Source: Bradysia coprophila (taxonomy: Eukaryota > Arthropoda > Insecta > Diptera > Sciaridae). From it: a stretch of 64,000 bases of DNA. The position numbers and the translations under genes were made by a program. The notes under the pieces are model-generated. The model was not told where the DNA came from, ran no database searches, and was given only the letters and a program-made list of their open reading frames with translations. Below are positions 1 through 10,516 of this stretch, one piece after another (the stretch's first letter is position 1; each line of letters starts with the position of its first letter). The stretch lies in the NCBI RefSeq assembly GCF_014529535.1, contig NW_023503376.1:4121608-4185607 (forward strand), written 5' to 3'.

Positions 1-483
1 GAAGATAATCGTCTATTTTGAGTACAAAAAGATTTTCTTTAGATTTTCAAAAACTTTCCACGATTTTCTTAAAATTTCAAAGTTTTTTTGAGGATTTTCC
101 GATAGGATCCGGGATTATCTGAATATCGTCGAATGTTCATAAGTTCGTGACTTCTTATTGACTTTCCGTGACGTCACTTTCCGTGACATCACTTTCAGTG
201 ACTTTCTGTTACTTTTCGTTACTTTCCGTGATTCCACGGAAAGTAACCGTGATTTTTCGTTACTTTCCGTGACTTTTTCGTAACTTTCCGTTTCCACTAC
301 TTTATGTGACATTACTGGATTTTTCGTGACTTTCATTGACTTTCCCGATGACTTCGTGACGTTCTGGATAAAAGTGCTCTTTTTTCGGCCCTGGGTCTTC
401 AACCCTCGGAATTTTCAAAGAGTTTGAGGATTTGAGTGCAAAGGGATTTCTGAAGGATCGTTCAAAGTAGCCTTTTAGGTAAC
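1..483. repeat. Degenerate GTGACTTTCC-type short tandem repeat; no gene
   Basis: Roughly 140-370 is a degenerate array of 10-12 bp units built on GTGACTTTCC / GTTACTTTCC. The apparent open frames across it are Lys/Ser/Val-rich translations of the repeat and are not credible proteins. The remainder is AT-rich with no recognisable feature. Confidence 0.6.
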
Positions 484-669
484 AATAGGCTACTTCGCCG
501 AATGGAACGCACTCACTAGCCGTGGGGTAAACAACCATTTGACTACGTGAGTGCGAAGAAACAGCATGACATATATTTTGATATATCTCTGTTGCTTCGC
601 ACCCACTCAGTCAAATGGTTGTTTACCCCACGGCTAGTGAGTGCGTTCCATTCGGCGAAGTAGCCTATT
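484..669. mobile_element. Fold-back (MITE-like) palindrome
   Basis: The left arm starting AATAGGCTACTTCGCCGAAT at 484 is repeated as its reverse complement ending at 669. The arms are about 75 bp and nearly perfect, around a short AT-rich centre (CATATATTTTGATATATC). No transposase and no clear target-site duplication are visible. It would form a strong hairpin. Probably a non-autonomous DNA transposon. Confidence 0.7.
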
Positions 670-1237
670 CCCTAATTTTCCATTACGAATCGAGTTCTAT
701 TGATTTAACGTTTTAAGCTAACGGTAAAGACTTTTGTAAAATTTGCATGGCCTCGGTTCGTCTGAAGACAGACCAGTATCATTGTTTTGAGTGAATACGG
801 TTAAACTAGCGATTAAAATGAACAATTTGTAGCCTCTGACATTGAACAGCTGGCCCGATTTCCGTCAGGTGGATATAGTGATGAGTCAACAATAGCCTAC
901 CTCCAACATCCCTGCGTTATTCTGACAGCTCTCGAGGTTTGTTTGAGCTTGATTATAAGTCGTGGCTTGATGTTTGGTTAACACAGACGCTAAAAGTTAT
1001 CGCACTTTATAAACTTAGAAACCCAATTGGACGTTATATGCATGCCACACTTTATACAAAAGAATTGTTTTAATTTTTACGTTTTATGTTGCTGGTTTTA
1101 CCATTTTATTTGTTGCCACACTCTCACACAACTTCCTGTAAACACCAACTGTAATCGATTTCGTATTCAAGAAACATTTCACTCTCCAATTCGACCAATT
1201 CGTAAATGCTAATTTGATCCGCCCTATATTCACACAG

Positions 1238-1432
1238 TTACTCGGCTATAGTGTCGTTGCATCCTCATCAACGCCAGTGAAACAGGACTACAACGAGTAC
1301 ATGTGGACGATGCGAAGAGATTTTCCCGGTCAGCAATTCAGCCCCGACTCAGCGTCATTAGTTGATCGTGATAACATTTCGAATGTTGGTCGAGAAGCGT
1401 TAGCCACATCGAAAAATAAGAGTGACGCGTGA
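1238..1432 (+). CDS. Possible terminal coding exon of an unrecognised gene
   Basis: An open frame after an acceptor-like TTCACACAG ends in TGA at 1432 and has coding-like composition (..DYNEYMWTMRRDFPGQQF..). It has no suitable ATG, so it would need upstream exons. None is visible in the first 1.2 kb, which is mostly repeats; they could lie outside the window. The protein family is not recognised. It could equally be chance open sequence in the promoter or 5' UTR of the GFRP-like gene that starts 120 bp downstream. Confidence 0.3.
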   Translation, partial: LLGYSVVASSSTPVKQDYNEYMWTMRRDFPGQQFSPDSASLVDRDNISNVGREALATSKNKSDA

Positions 1433-1553
1433 ACAGTGCAATAGTACGGCGCGAACATACAGACATTATTTTACCGCAACTAAATTTTATCGAAACAAAA
1501 AACCCAAAAATTAAATTAAATTTACAAACAAAGTGAAATTAAAATCGAGTCCA

Positions 1554-1862
1554 ATGGCTGACACGGCACCACCACATCAAAATGTTGTCACAGTGGCTGT
1601 GCCTCCAGTTGAAGGAACGTATTTATATGTTGCTGTCAAGGGATCATTACATGCTACCGACTCATCAGTATTTGGATTAGATCGCGACGAAGCGGCTGCA
1701 TTGGCGAAACGATTTTCTAACACATCGATTGGAATCGTGAACGGAGTATCGATCAAGGGCAGCCCAATGGCTGTTATTAATTCGTTGGGTCAGTTGGGCT
1801 ATAAAGTGGTTTGTTCGACTGGTGAAACAGAAGTTATATGGACATTGGCACGCGAAGTTTAA
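1554..1862 (+). CDS. GTP cyclohydrolase I feedback regulatory protein-like (GFRP)
   Basis: Encodes 102 residues in one exon. The start is the ATG in the context CCAATGG at 1554; the frame is open further upstream but only through a GTG. Residues from about 18 on resemble GFRP, whose small subunits form pentamers that clamp GTP cyclohydrolase I and relay inhibition by tetrahydrobiopterin and activation by phenylalanine. The supporting features are the total size (family about 84 residues plus an N-terminal extension here) and the C-terminal pattern LGYKVVCSTGETEVIWTL, which matches the hydrophobic/Gly/Thr/Trp spacing of the GFRP C-terminus. The N-terminal 17 residues (MADTAPPHQN..) look like an unstructured tail. 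It lies 216 bp upstream of ANKRD39 on the same strand with no sign of coupling. The assignment is by motif memory; a search would settle it. Confidence 0.65.
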   Translation: MADTAPPHQNVVTVAVPPVEGTYLYVAVKGSLHATDSSVFGLDRDEAAALAKRFSNTSIGIVNGVSIKGSPMAVINSLGQLGYKVVCSTGETEVIWTLAREV

Positions 1863-2078
1863 AGTTCCGTTGTCGATAATTTGCAAATGTTAAGTGGCTT
1901 TCTGGACTAAAATTTTTTTCGTTTTCTTTTTTTATCGTAAAATTAATTTTTCCGGTTTCTAATTGCGTTGGATTTCTTAGTCATTATTATTTTTTAAACT
2001 AAAATCAGCATTTCGTATTCTTCTAACGCAATTTGTTAAAAAGCTCTTGTAAAAACTAAAATAAAATCTAAAAAAAAA

Positions 2079-4628
2079 ATGAGTGAACATAAACATGAGA
2101 ATGGTGTCTGCAAATGTAAATCAAGTGTCGCCGCCCAGTCGTTAACTGAAATGGATTTTGATCGAGGAATTTGGTCTGCTGGTGAGTTTATATCATTTTT
2201 TATATCTACCCTGTACGCGCGTACCTTAGATTTTTTAGTACTTAGCCTTAGCGTTTTAAGCTTCGAACATCTTTTTGATTTGTCTTTGTATGTTTGAAAA
2301 TTCAATCCACCAATTCGCAGCAAGACACCAAATAAACATCGCGATATGTTACGCTTCTGAATCAATCGATCCCTTTTTTCAGGTTTTCTGAGATTTTTCT
2401 ATAAAGACAGTCGTTCTGCGAAGGCTAGAAAAGCGGAAAATATAAACGCAGAGTTCCCACTCCTCCTAAAATTCATAAAATTCCTAAAATGGACCAAATC
2501 CTCCTAAAATCTCCTAAAATCTTCTAAAACTCCTAAAATTCCTAAAAATAGCCCACACTATCAAAGAATTGTTTTAATAAAACTGAAAAACATGTAAATT
2601 TTTTAATTACGCTGCAATGAATTTGAAAACAGTCCTTTCTTTGAGTCATGCAAACAGCGATCCTGAACGTGGATTTAGCGAAAACAAATATATTCTCGAG
2701 GATCTCAGTTTGTTAGTAGATGCGACTATCGTCGCACTTCGACCAAAATTATGGTGAATCTTGTTAACTTGAAAGAAGGGTCCAGTCGACAAGAAACAAC
2801 TGATAAATACCAAGTTGCTGGTCTTAACTGGCGTCAAAAAAGTGTAAACCATAAAAGTTTCAATTATTGAACTACATAAGGAAAACGATGCTTTGATAAA
2901 AAAAAAACTTTTTGTCAATTAGGGGTGTACGATGGAGAAAGGATCGAGACTGGCGTAAATTTTAAAAATTCATTTACAACTTGAGACAAATCATAGAAGC
3001 TAAATTTTTTAGTTTTAGGTCTTCCACCTACTTCGACTTCTACCAAAAACCTTCTATGAGATCTTTGTTAGCTGCATTAGTCTTATTCTACTAATTGGAG
3101 TCCAGTGCTACAAGAAAAAATTAAATCCAGGCGAAGTTTGTCGAGAAGGTATTTTTGGTGAGTCGTCAAAGTTTGCCGACTATGAAAAATTGAGTGGATT
3201 TTAAACTTGAAAATTCGGAAATTCTATCAAGAAAATAATTCGATCTTTGCTCAAGTGAGCTTAAATTCTTGCGAATGTTGTAGGCTATCCAGAACAAAAA
3301 AGTTTTTGAAAATCATGTGAGAAATGTTTGTTTCGTGAGTGTTTGTTGGGCTAAAATTGAGGCAAAATGGTTCAATTGAGAAAATCGAGTTTTTGACATC
3401 TAGGGATGATAACAATTTTTTGTGCCTGTCTCGATCCTATATCCATCGCACACCCCTAATTGAACATATTAATTTTCTGAAACACTTTTATTATTTTACG
3501 AAGTGTATGAGAAACAGAAAGATCTTGAGGCTGCAAAAATTCCTCCGGAAATTACTTATACAACCTTTATCAAATCTCCTAAAATTCTCCTAAAATTACC
3601 GTTAAAATTTCCTAAAATTCCTAATTTTAGGAGCCTTCCTAAGTCGTGAGAACTCTGTAAACGAAACAGATAGTCGCCAGAACCAGCCTGAACCCTAGTG
3701 ATTGAATTAACTTGTTACGAACGAAGACGGCTATAATCTGTTGTCGATAACGAATGTTAAAAAAATGAAGTAAAAGATTTCGCGAAAAATACTTACGTCA
3801 AACGAAGTAATAGATTCGATAGTGGAATTGTTGACATGCTTTCCGTCTGTGAAAAGTTAAAATCAGCATTTTTTCAATCCATTGGCATTTTTATCGGGTC
3901 TAGATCGTTCACATATTTAAAACTCTCTCCTCCCTATCCCTATATCTGGAAAACATGTCTGAGTTTCCACTTATTGCAACTATTGCCTTGACAATTATGC
4001 TCGCTGCCTTAATAATTAAAACGAATTCTTATGCAAAGATCGGTTTTGTTGTCTAAAATTGATTTCCTAGCAACCCTAGGACTCCCTGCTTATTTCATTC
4101 AATTATACTGAGTAGAACTGAAACCACCTTGAATTTACCAGAATCAATATTTTTCCATAGCTTTATACAACGACATTGCCCGCTTAAAAGAACTAATAAA
4201 CCGAGAACATACAAACAATCAAGATGAAACTGGCTACACTGCCCTACATTATGCAGCTCGTAACAATAACATCACGGCCTGTCAACTATTAATTGAAGCA
4301 AACGCAAATGTTAATGCAGAAACAAAGGGTGGTGTAACTCCACTTCAACGAGCTGCAATGATGGGTAAGCTTTTAATTTCAATTCAATTTTTGTTCAATT
4401 TACTGATTCAAGTGGTATTTATTCTTAGGTCACTTGGACGTGGTTAAGCTTTTGCTGAGCCACCGAGCCAACGTTACGGTTCAAGATAGTGATGGAAATA
4501 CGGCGGCACATCGGGCGGGTCAAAATGGACATAGTAATATTGTTGAATTATTGATTAAAAGTGATAAGAATCTTGAAAAATGTTTGAATAATAGGGGGCA
4601 GACACCATTAGATGTTAACGGAAAGTAA
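2079..4628 (+). CDS. ANKRD39: Ankyrin repeat domain-containing protein 39 (ANKRD39) orthologue
   Basis: Three exons: 2079-2181, 4161-4364 and 4429-4628, with consistent GT-AG junctions and phases, giving 168 residues. The N-terminus carries a Cys/His cluster (HENGVCKCK) followed by MDFDRGIWSAA, the hallmark start of ANKRD39. Ankyrin repeats follow: DETGYTALHYAARNN, TKGGVTPLQRAAMMG, DSDGNTAAHRAGQNG, and a final NRGQTPLDV half-repeat. Its length matches the vertebrate protein (about 180). Function is poorly defined: a small all-ankyrin, probably protein-binding, cytosolic protein. Intron 1 is 1979 bp and contains a complete CAGAG-ended transposon (2449-3657); intron 2 is only 64 bp. An AATAAA lies at 4741. 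The gene looks intact. Confidence 0.88.
2449..3657 (+). mobile_element. Decayed hAT-like DNA transposon in ANKRD39 intron 1
   Basis: The ends are CAGAGTTCCCAC and, inverted, CAGAGTTCTCAC, flanked by the 6-bp direct repeat TAAACG (2443-2448 and 3658-3663). Both ends are filled with short CTCCTAAAATT iterations. On the + strand, 2611-2754 still reads as a protein piece with SLSHANSDPERGFSENK, the signature of the hAT transposase C-terminal dimerisation region, before a stop. The rest of the transposase is gone, so it is non-autonomous. The CAGAG ends fit hAT; a 6-bp rather than 8-bp duplication is atypical. Confidence 0.7.
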
Positions 4629-5060
4629 ATTTTAATTTAGTCAGCAGACTCAGTTTGCCAGGTTTATTTCTAATTTCAATTTATAAAAATTATTATACCG
4701 TCGATGTTCATGCGTAATAATTTGGTTTTTGAAATCATTGAATAAATTATTACGTTTCCTCTTCGAGTATAACCTTTATGTTCGAGTCATAGAAAATTAA
4801 ATTTTTGAAAATTTTGAGATTATATTGTAATATCATTGATGGCATCACAGAGCCGAAGTAAGCATAAGAAAAATATATTCTTGTAATCGTTAGGTGTTTA
4901 TCACGAAACTCTTTACAAACTGTGCAAACTTCTCTAGTTTTATTTGGTGTTGTCATTAGATGTAAAAAATAAAAATTATGCAACGAAATATGGATTTTAT
5001 TTGTGGACAACGCAACCCAAAAATCTAGAAATAAAATTCCAAAAAATTCTGGAATTTTAA
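4629..5060. other. ANKRD39 3' flank, no gene seen
   Basis: AT-rich sequence with a polyadenylation signal (AATAAA at 4741). A minus-strand open frame here is hydrophobic and compositionally random. Confidence 0.5.
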
Positions 5061-6980
5061 TTCTCACTTGAAAACCTAAACTCTCTAAAAACTCCTAAAC
5101 TATCTGAAAATTACTTAAGTTCCTAAACTCTCTGAAAACTTCCACTCCATCTAAGAACTCCGAAACTCTCTAAAAACTCCTAAACGTTCCGAAAATTACC
5201 TAAGCTAAACTCTCTGTAAACTCCCACTCCATCTAAAAACTCCGAAACTCTCTAAAAACTCCTAAACGTTCTGAAAATTACCCAAGCTCCTAAACTCACT
5301 GTAAACTCCCACTCCATCTAAAAACTCTTAAACCATCTGAAAACTCGTAAACGTTATGAAAATTATCTAAGCTCCTAAACTCTCTGTAAACTCCCACTCC
5401 ATCTAAAAACTCAGAAACTCTCTAAAAACTCCTAAACGTTCTGAAAATTACCTAAGCTCCTAAACTCTCTGTAAACTACCACTTCATCTAAAAACTCCGA
5501 AACTATCTGAAAATTACCAAACGTTCTGAAAATTACCTAAGTTCCGAAACTCTCTGTAAACTCCCACTTCATCTAAAAACTCTTAAACTATCTGAAAACT
5601 CGTAAACGTTCTGAAAATTACCTAGGCTCCTAAACTCTCTGTAAACTCCAACACTATCTAAAAACTTATAAACTTTCTGAAAATTACCTAAGCTCTTAAA
5701 CTCTCTGTAAACCACTACTATCTCTCTAAAAACTCCCAAATTCTCTGAAAACTCCAAAACTTTCTGAAAATTATCTAAGCTCCTAAAATCTCTGTAAACT
5801 CCAACAGCTCCTAAACTCTCTGTAAACTTCAACACTTACTAAAAACTCCTAAACTCTCTGTAAACTCCAATACGCTCTAAAAACTCCTAAGCTTTCTGAA
5901 AATTACCTAAGCTCTTAAACTTTCTGTAAACCACTACTATCTCTCTAAAAACTCCTAAACTCTGTGAAGACTCCTAAACTTTCTGAAAATTATCTACGCT
6001 TCTAACCTCTATGGAAACTCCAACAGCTCCTAAACTCTCTGTAAACTTCAACACTTTCTAAAAACTCCTAAACTCTCTGTAAACTCCAACACGCTCTAAA
6101 AACTCCTAAACTTTCTGAAAATTACCTAAGCTCTTAAACTCTCTGTAAACCACTACTATCTCTCTAAAAACTCCTAAACTATGTGAAGACTCCTAAACTT
6201 TCTGAAAATTATCTACGCTCCTAACCTCTCTGGAAACTCCAACAGCTCCTAAACTCTCTGTAAACTTCAACACTTTCTAAAAACTCCTAAACTCTCTGTA
6301 AACTCCAACACGCTCTAAAAACTCCTAAACTTTCTGAAAATTACCTAAGCTCTTAAACTCTCTGTAAACCACTACTATCTCTCTAAAAACTCCTAAACTA
6401 TGTGAAGACTCCTAAACTTTCTGAAAATTATCTACGCTCCTAACCTCTCTGGAAACTCCAACAGCTCCTAAACACTCTGTAAACTTCAACACTTTCTAAA
6501 AACTCCTAAACTCTTTGTAAACTCCAACACGCTCTAAAAACTCCTAAACTTTCTGAAAATTACCTAAGCTCTTAAACTTTCTGTAAACCACTACTATCTT
6601 TCTAAAAACTCCTAAACTGTGTGAAGACTCCTAAACTTTCTGAAAATTATCTACGCTCCTAACCTCTCTGGAAACTCCAACAGCTCCTAAACTCTCTGTA
6701 AACTTCAACACTTACTAAAAACTCCTAAACTCTCTGTAAACTCCAATACGCTCTAAAAACTCCTAAACTTTCTGAAAATTACCTAAGCTCTTAAACTTTC
6801 TGTAAACCACTACTATCTCTCTAAAAACTCCTAAACTATGTGAAGACTCCTAAACTTTCTGAAAATTATCTAAGCTCCTAACCTCTATGTAAACTACTAA
6901 ACTCTAGCATAACTCCAAAATTTTCTGAAAACTTCCTAAACTATCTGAAAACTCCGAAACTGTATAAAAACTCTTAATAG
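5060..6980. repeat. Satellite array with 219-bp higher-order repeat
   Basis: About 1.9 kb of degenerate short units built on CTCCTAAACTCTCTGAAAA. From about 5.7 to 6.9 kb these are organised in a higher-order unit: the landmark AAACTCCAA(C/T)ACGCTC starts at 5862, 6081, 6300, 6519 and 6738, exactly 219 bp apart each time. Units in the centre are nearly identical, while those before 5700 are irregular, as expected for homogenisation by unequal crossing-over with divergent edges. No coding potential. Confidence 0.9.
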
Positions 6981-7640
6981 CACATCCATAAGCTTAGACA
7001 CAAAGTGGGTTCGTAGAGTTAATTAAAATTGTCAAAACAACATTCGTGTCAACTTAGTCCAATTCTACACATGCAATAAATCATCCCGAAAAAAAACCCT
7101 TTAATTAACTTGTGACTTTTTGATCCAGCGCTTGCTATTAAACAAAAAGTTACTTCAGATTCTATGTGGCCAAAACTGATATTTGTTATGAAACGATAGC
7201 GTGCACGATACCTCAATATTGTCTAGAGCATCGCTCTGACAGACTGAATCTAGATTCTCATTTGTTAAACGAAATTTTTGTGAGTACTACCCTTCTCACA
7301 TAAATTTCCTTTAACAAATGTAATTCTAGATTCAGCCTGTAAGTCGAACAATCTGTCAAGTTTTTCCTTTATTTCTGAGCTATCACCACAAATTCGGAGA
7401 TCGCACCTTCTAACGATTGGAGTGAAGCTGAAGCATTAGAATGAAAGATTTACTTCTTGAAGTGTGCAGAGTCGAAAGTCGGACATAAAAGAGCAGTCAA
7501 TTAGTTAGTTGTCGTTGAACATTAATCGCGACTGTGCTAAGAACTTAGGTTGAAATGCCCGTTTTGTTCATAGAAATAGAAGTGATAGGGGTTAGGCCTA
7601 AGACCAGTAGATCCGCTGATCTCTATTGAATTCCAACGTT
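6981..7640. other. Intergenic DNA with a small palindrome
   Basis: Contains an imperfect inverted repeat at about 7241-7338 (arms around TGAATCTAGATTCTCATTTG). The rest is unremarkable. A CATAAAAG followed by CAGTC near 7487 resembles an insect core promoter, but no gene follows clearly. Confidence 0.45.
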
Positions 7641-7734
7641 TCTCACAATGGCACATGGCTCTTTCCTCGTTTGTATTCTGCATTGGCCAGTCCTACTGGG
7701 ACGCTAACAATTTCATTAAAGGAATGTACTTACC

Positions 7735-7826
7735 ACCGTTAGCATAACGATTGCAACGACCGACATACTTTTGTGGATCAGTTCTCAACATTCTGTTGGT
7801 CGTATGGACAACAACACTGAAAACAC
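7735..7826 (-). CDS. Possible isolated coding exon, unrecognised
   Basis: On the minus strand, an acceptor-like TTTTCAG precedes an open stretch reading about HTTNRMLRTDPQKYVGRCNRYANG, followed by a good donor (GTAAGTAC). Downstream on the same strand, 7530-7710 is also partly open (a frame with DWPMQNTNEERAMCHCEKRW). These could be exons of a small gene 3' of eIF3h, or remnants. I recognise no family and cannot fix the reading frame across the junction. Confidence 0.25.
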
Positions 7827-7903
7827 TTTCCGAGTCCTTTTGAATGCCAGCTTTTATTCATCACATTCATCCACAAGAAACACGAACAGTTGCGTCTACA
7901 AAA

Positions 7904-9195
7904 TTAATTTCGATTTTCCTTAGCTTTTTGAAGAGCTTGGGTAATGTACAGCTTAGCCAGCGATTGTGAGCAAAACTGCGAAATATGTTGAGAATACGTG
8001 TTGATTTGTCCGGAAACGATCATCGAATTCAATCTTGGCGGAACTGGGATCGGACGGAATGCTTTTGTGACATCCTCTTCCGGCAGTGGTTCTTCGCCTC
8101 TGTTCTTGCGCATGTCATTTTCTTGCACATGTTTGGCCAGCATTCGATGTTTCTCCTGTTGAAAATGAAAGAAGAAAAAAATCGGGTTTGAGTATCACTG
8201 GATCAGAGCTGGTGGTTCCAGCCATCAAGCTGCTTTTACCTGTTCTTGACGATTGACCATTTGTTGGTATTTATTGAATTTAGTGGCTTCTTGATTCAGT
8301 TCGTCAACGCGTTCCATCAAACATCTCAAATGATTCTCCAACACTGACGCGGTGCCCAGATCAAGAAAATGAGTGCCATCTTCTTCGGGAACCATTTCCG
8401 ACAGCTCGGACATCATGATATTCGTTAGGGCTGAGTTTCTAATGACAATCGGCACCTCAACAAACAGACTCTCGTAACTGATCTTCAACTGTCTCAGTGC
8501 ATCCGGTGTAAAGTCTCCCTCCTTGTACATGGCTATCGCCTGAGGCGTTAATCGATACGCTTTCAGCGTCAAAAAACCACGGGCCGACTTTTGGGTGTCA
8601 TAAATGACCACCACAGACTCTTCAATGCTGGTTTGGTAATGGTATTGAGACTCCAACAGCGGCAGTGACAAGAAATTTCCAACATCAGAACTCTGGTACC
8701 AGCCGACATGGAAATGATCCACATTGACACGTCGGAGACGACGCATCATAGCCAATTGGTATTCTTCTTCGTCCATTGTTTCGTCGGGAATTTTCGGAAA
8801 TGGGAAACAGTTGGTGATCTCCAAACGTTTGTCAACAACCAATCCCAAAAGTGCTCCTTGAGCTACATCCATATTACTAAGCGATTCTTCATGGCAATGT
8901 TTGACCATCTTCATAACGGCCTGTTGAACGAAAGCAATTGGCAAAATGTGTCATTAATTGACTGAAAACGTGAGGTTAAACGTCAAACACATTCTAAGGA
9001 GCGGTGTATGACATGCAGACAGTGCACATAAATTGGAAGCAATTTATCGAATTTTCGATGAATTTTCCGTGCCAATTTTTGTGGTGGAAGTTTCTACGGA
9101 TTGTACGACACACTTACCAGTCCATCACATTGCACAGAAGTGATCGTAGTGTCGATATCTTGATTACGACGAGAATTACCACCGCGGTGAGCCAT
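7904..9195 (-). CDS. eIF3h: Eukaryotic translation initiation factor 3 subunit H (eIF3h)
   Basis: Three minus-strand exons: 9195-9118, 8920-8240 and 8155-7904, all GT-AG with matching phases, giving 336 residues (family about 340-350). Exon 1 is [20 protein letters not shown]; exon 2 opens [13 protein letters not shown]. Residues about 22-165 form the MPN domain, including [16 protein letters not shown]. This subunit is an MPN-minus member without an active JAMM metalloprotease site. The C-terminal part is helical and ends [20 protein letters not shown], a strongly conserved tail. eIF3h belongs to the eIF3 complex that recruits the 43S pre-initiation complex to mRNA, acting in the cytosol. 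The exon 2 frame also reads back past 8920 into the intron, so 8944 is a false start. The gene appears intact. Confidence 0.95.
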
Positions 9196-9789
9196 TTTTC
9201 ACTTGATAGAAAGAATATGTATTGTGGCGATGCTGGTTATGTTGGCAACAATTGATTTAATCATGTCGAGCCGTTGCCACAAATAAGAGATGTCAGCTTT
9301 GTCGACCACTTTCATAAAGTCACCACAGCCATCTACTGGAAAAGAATGGTAATCAGTTCTTTAGAGAACGAATTTTGAATGTTTTCGCACAAAATGAATC
9401 AAGGATATCACTCTCTCGATTTTGTAGTTTGACGAAATATTTTACAAAACTCACATTGAGCTTTATATAGGTATTTGGACCTATATTGTGAATATTGTGA
9501 ATTTTCGGAAACTTTGGGAATTTTAAGAACTAGGTCCCACCTTTTGGGCGGGTCAGGTCCATTGACTGACAATTTTTTCACTATATTTTTGACCAATTTC
9601 ATTGTTGAACTTCCGAAGCATCATACAAATGCCTACATTTAATATATCGATTACTCTAAACATGACAACGAAATTTGACAGAAAAAGTTCTTCAAATAAA
9701 CCTTCGAAGACCGAATGATCTTTGAGTTCTCATTTTTCTTATAAATTTGCAGCAAGATTTTCAATCAACCACAAATCGTAAATAAAATG
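9196..9789. other. eIF3h 5' flank, no gene seen
   Basis: Upstream region of eIF3h on the minus strand; AT-rich, with no recognisable element or credible open frame. Confidence 0.4.
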
Positions 9790-10364
9790 CGACTCGTGTG
9801 AATTACGGCCCTCGCTTCGCTCTGGCCGCAAACTTCCCACTCGTATGAGTTATCTATTATTCTGTTTGATTGCCATTTTGTCAAATTTAATCAGAGCAGA
9901 TGCGAAGTTTTACAAATGTGGAACGATGAGAGGACTCTTTCACTTTGGTTTTAAGTTACATTTCGTAGAAGGATGAATTCCCTTGGAACGAACAAAAAAC
10001 TTTCTCGTTACATTTTGTAAAAGGATGAATTCCATAGGAACGGAAAAAACGCATTCTCATTACATTTCGTTGAAGGATGAATTCGCTAGGAACGACCCGC
10101 CTTTGCTTTATATTTCCAAAATCGACAAAGAGTGAAGGAAAGACAATTTTTTTTTTACTTTTTACTGATTTACTGAAGAGGTGCCAGCGACATGTACCAC
10201 ATTTCTATCGGTATTTTATTATTTTTTATCTGTAAAATTGAATTTTTCTATTGGTCGAATAATATCCAATAAAATTATTACGACTCGTGAGAATTACGGC
10301 CCTCGCTTCGCTCTGGCCGCAAACTTCACACTCGTATGGGAGTTGTAACATATTTTGTTTGATT
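9790..10364. repeat. Direct repeat pair flanking a 57-bp tandem triplet
   Basis: A segment of about 85 bp (CGACTCGTG..TTACGGCCCTCGC..) occurs at 9790-9875 and again at 10281-10364 in the same orientation. Between them, about 9956-10100 holds three copies of a unit of about 57 bp centred on AAGGATGAATTC. The flanked layout suggests a duplicated end of a mobile element. No coding sequence. Confidence 0.6.
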
Positions 10365-10516
10365 GTTGGAATAATGAATTTTAAAAAAATATTCAGAAAT
10401 TTGTTGAGAATGACTTATATCTTATATTGCCTACAAAGAATGATGGTTACATTTAACGTTTTTCATAAAATTTCCTACACTTTTCAATCATAGTGTGCTC
10501 ATGACATTTTTCTGCT

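Noticed and set aside
115-538. Open minus-strand frames near the left edge
   Set aside because: They are translations of a GTGACTTTCC short repeat and of a fold-back arm, with biased composition and no motif.
2646-2918. 90-codon minus-strand frame inside the ANKRD39 intron element
   Set aside because: It is the antisense shadow of the plus-strand hAT transposase remnant.
5569-5835. Repetitive protein-like frame in the satellite
   Set aside because: Pure consequence of the tandem repeat; no start context and no independent support.
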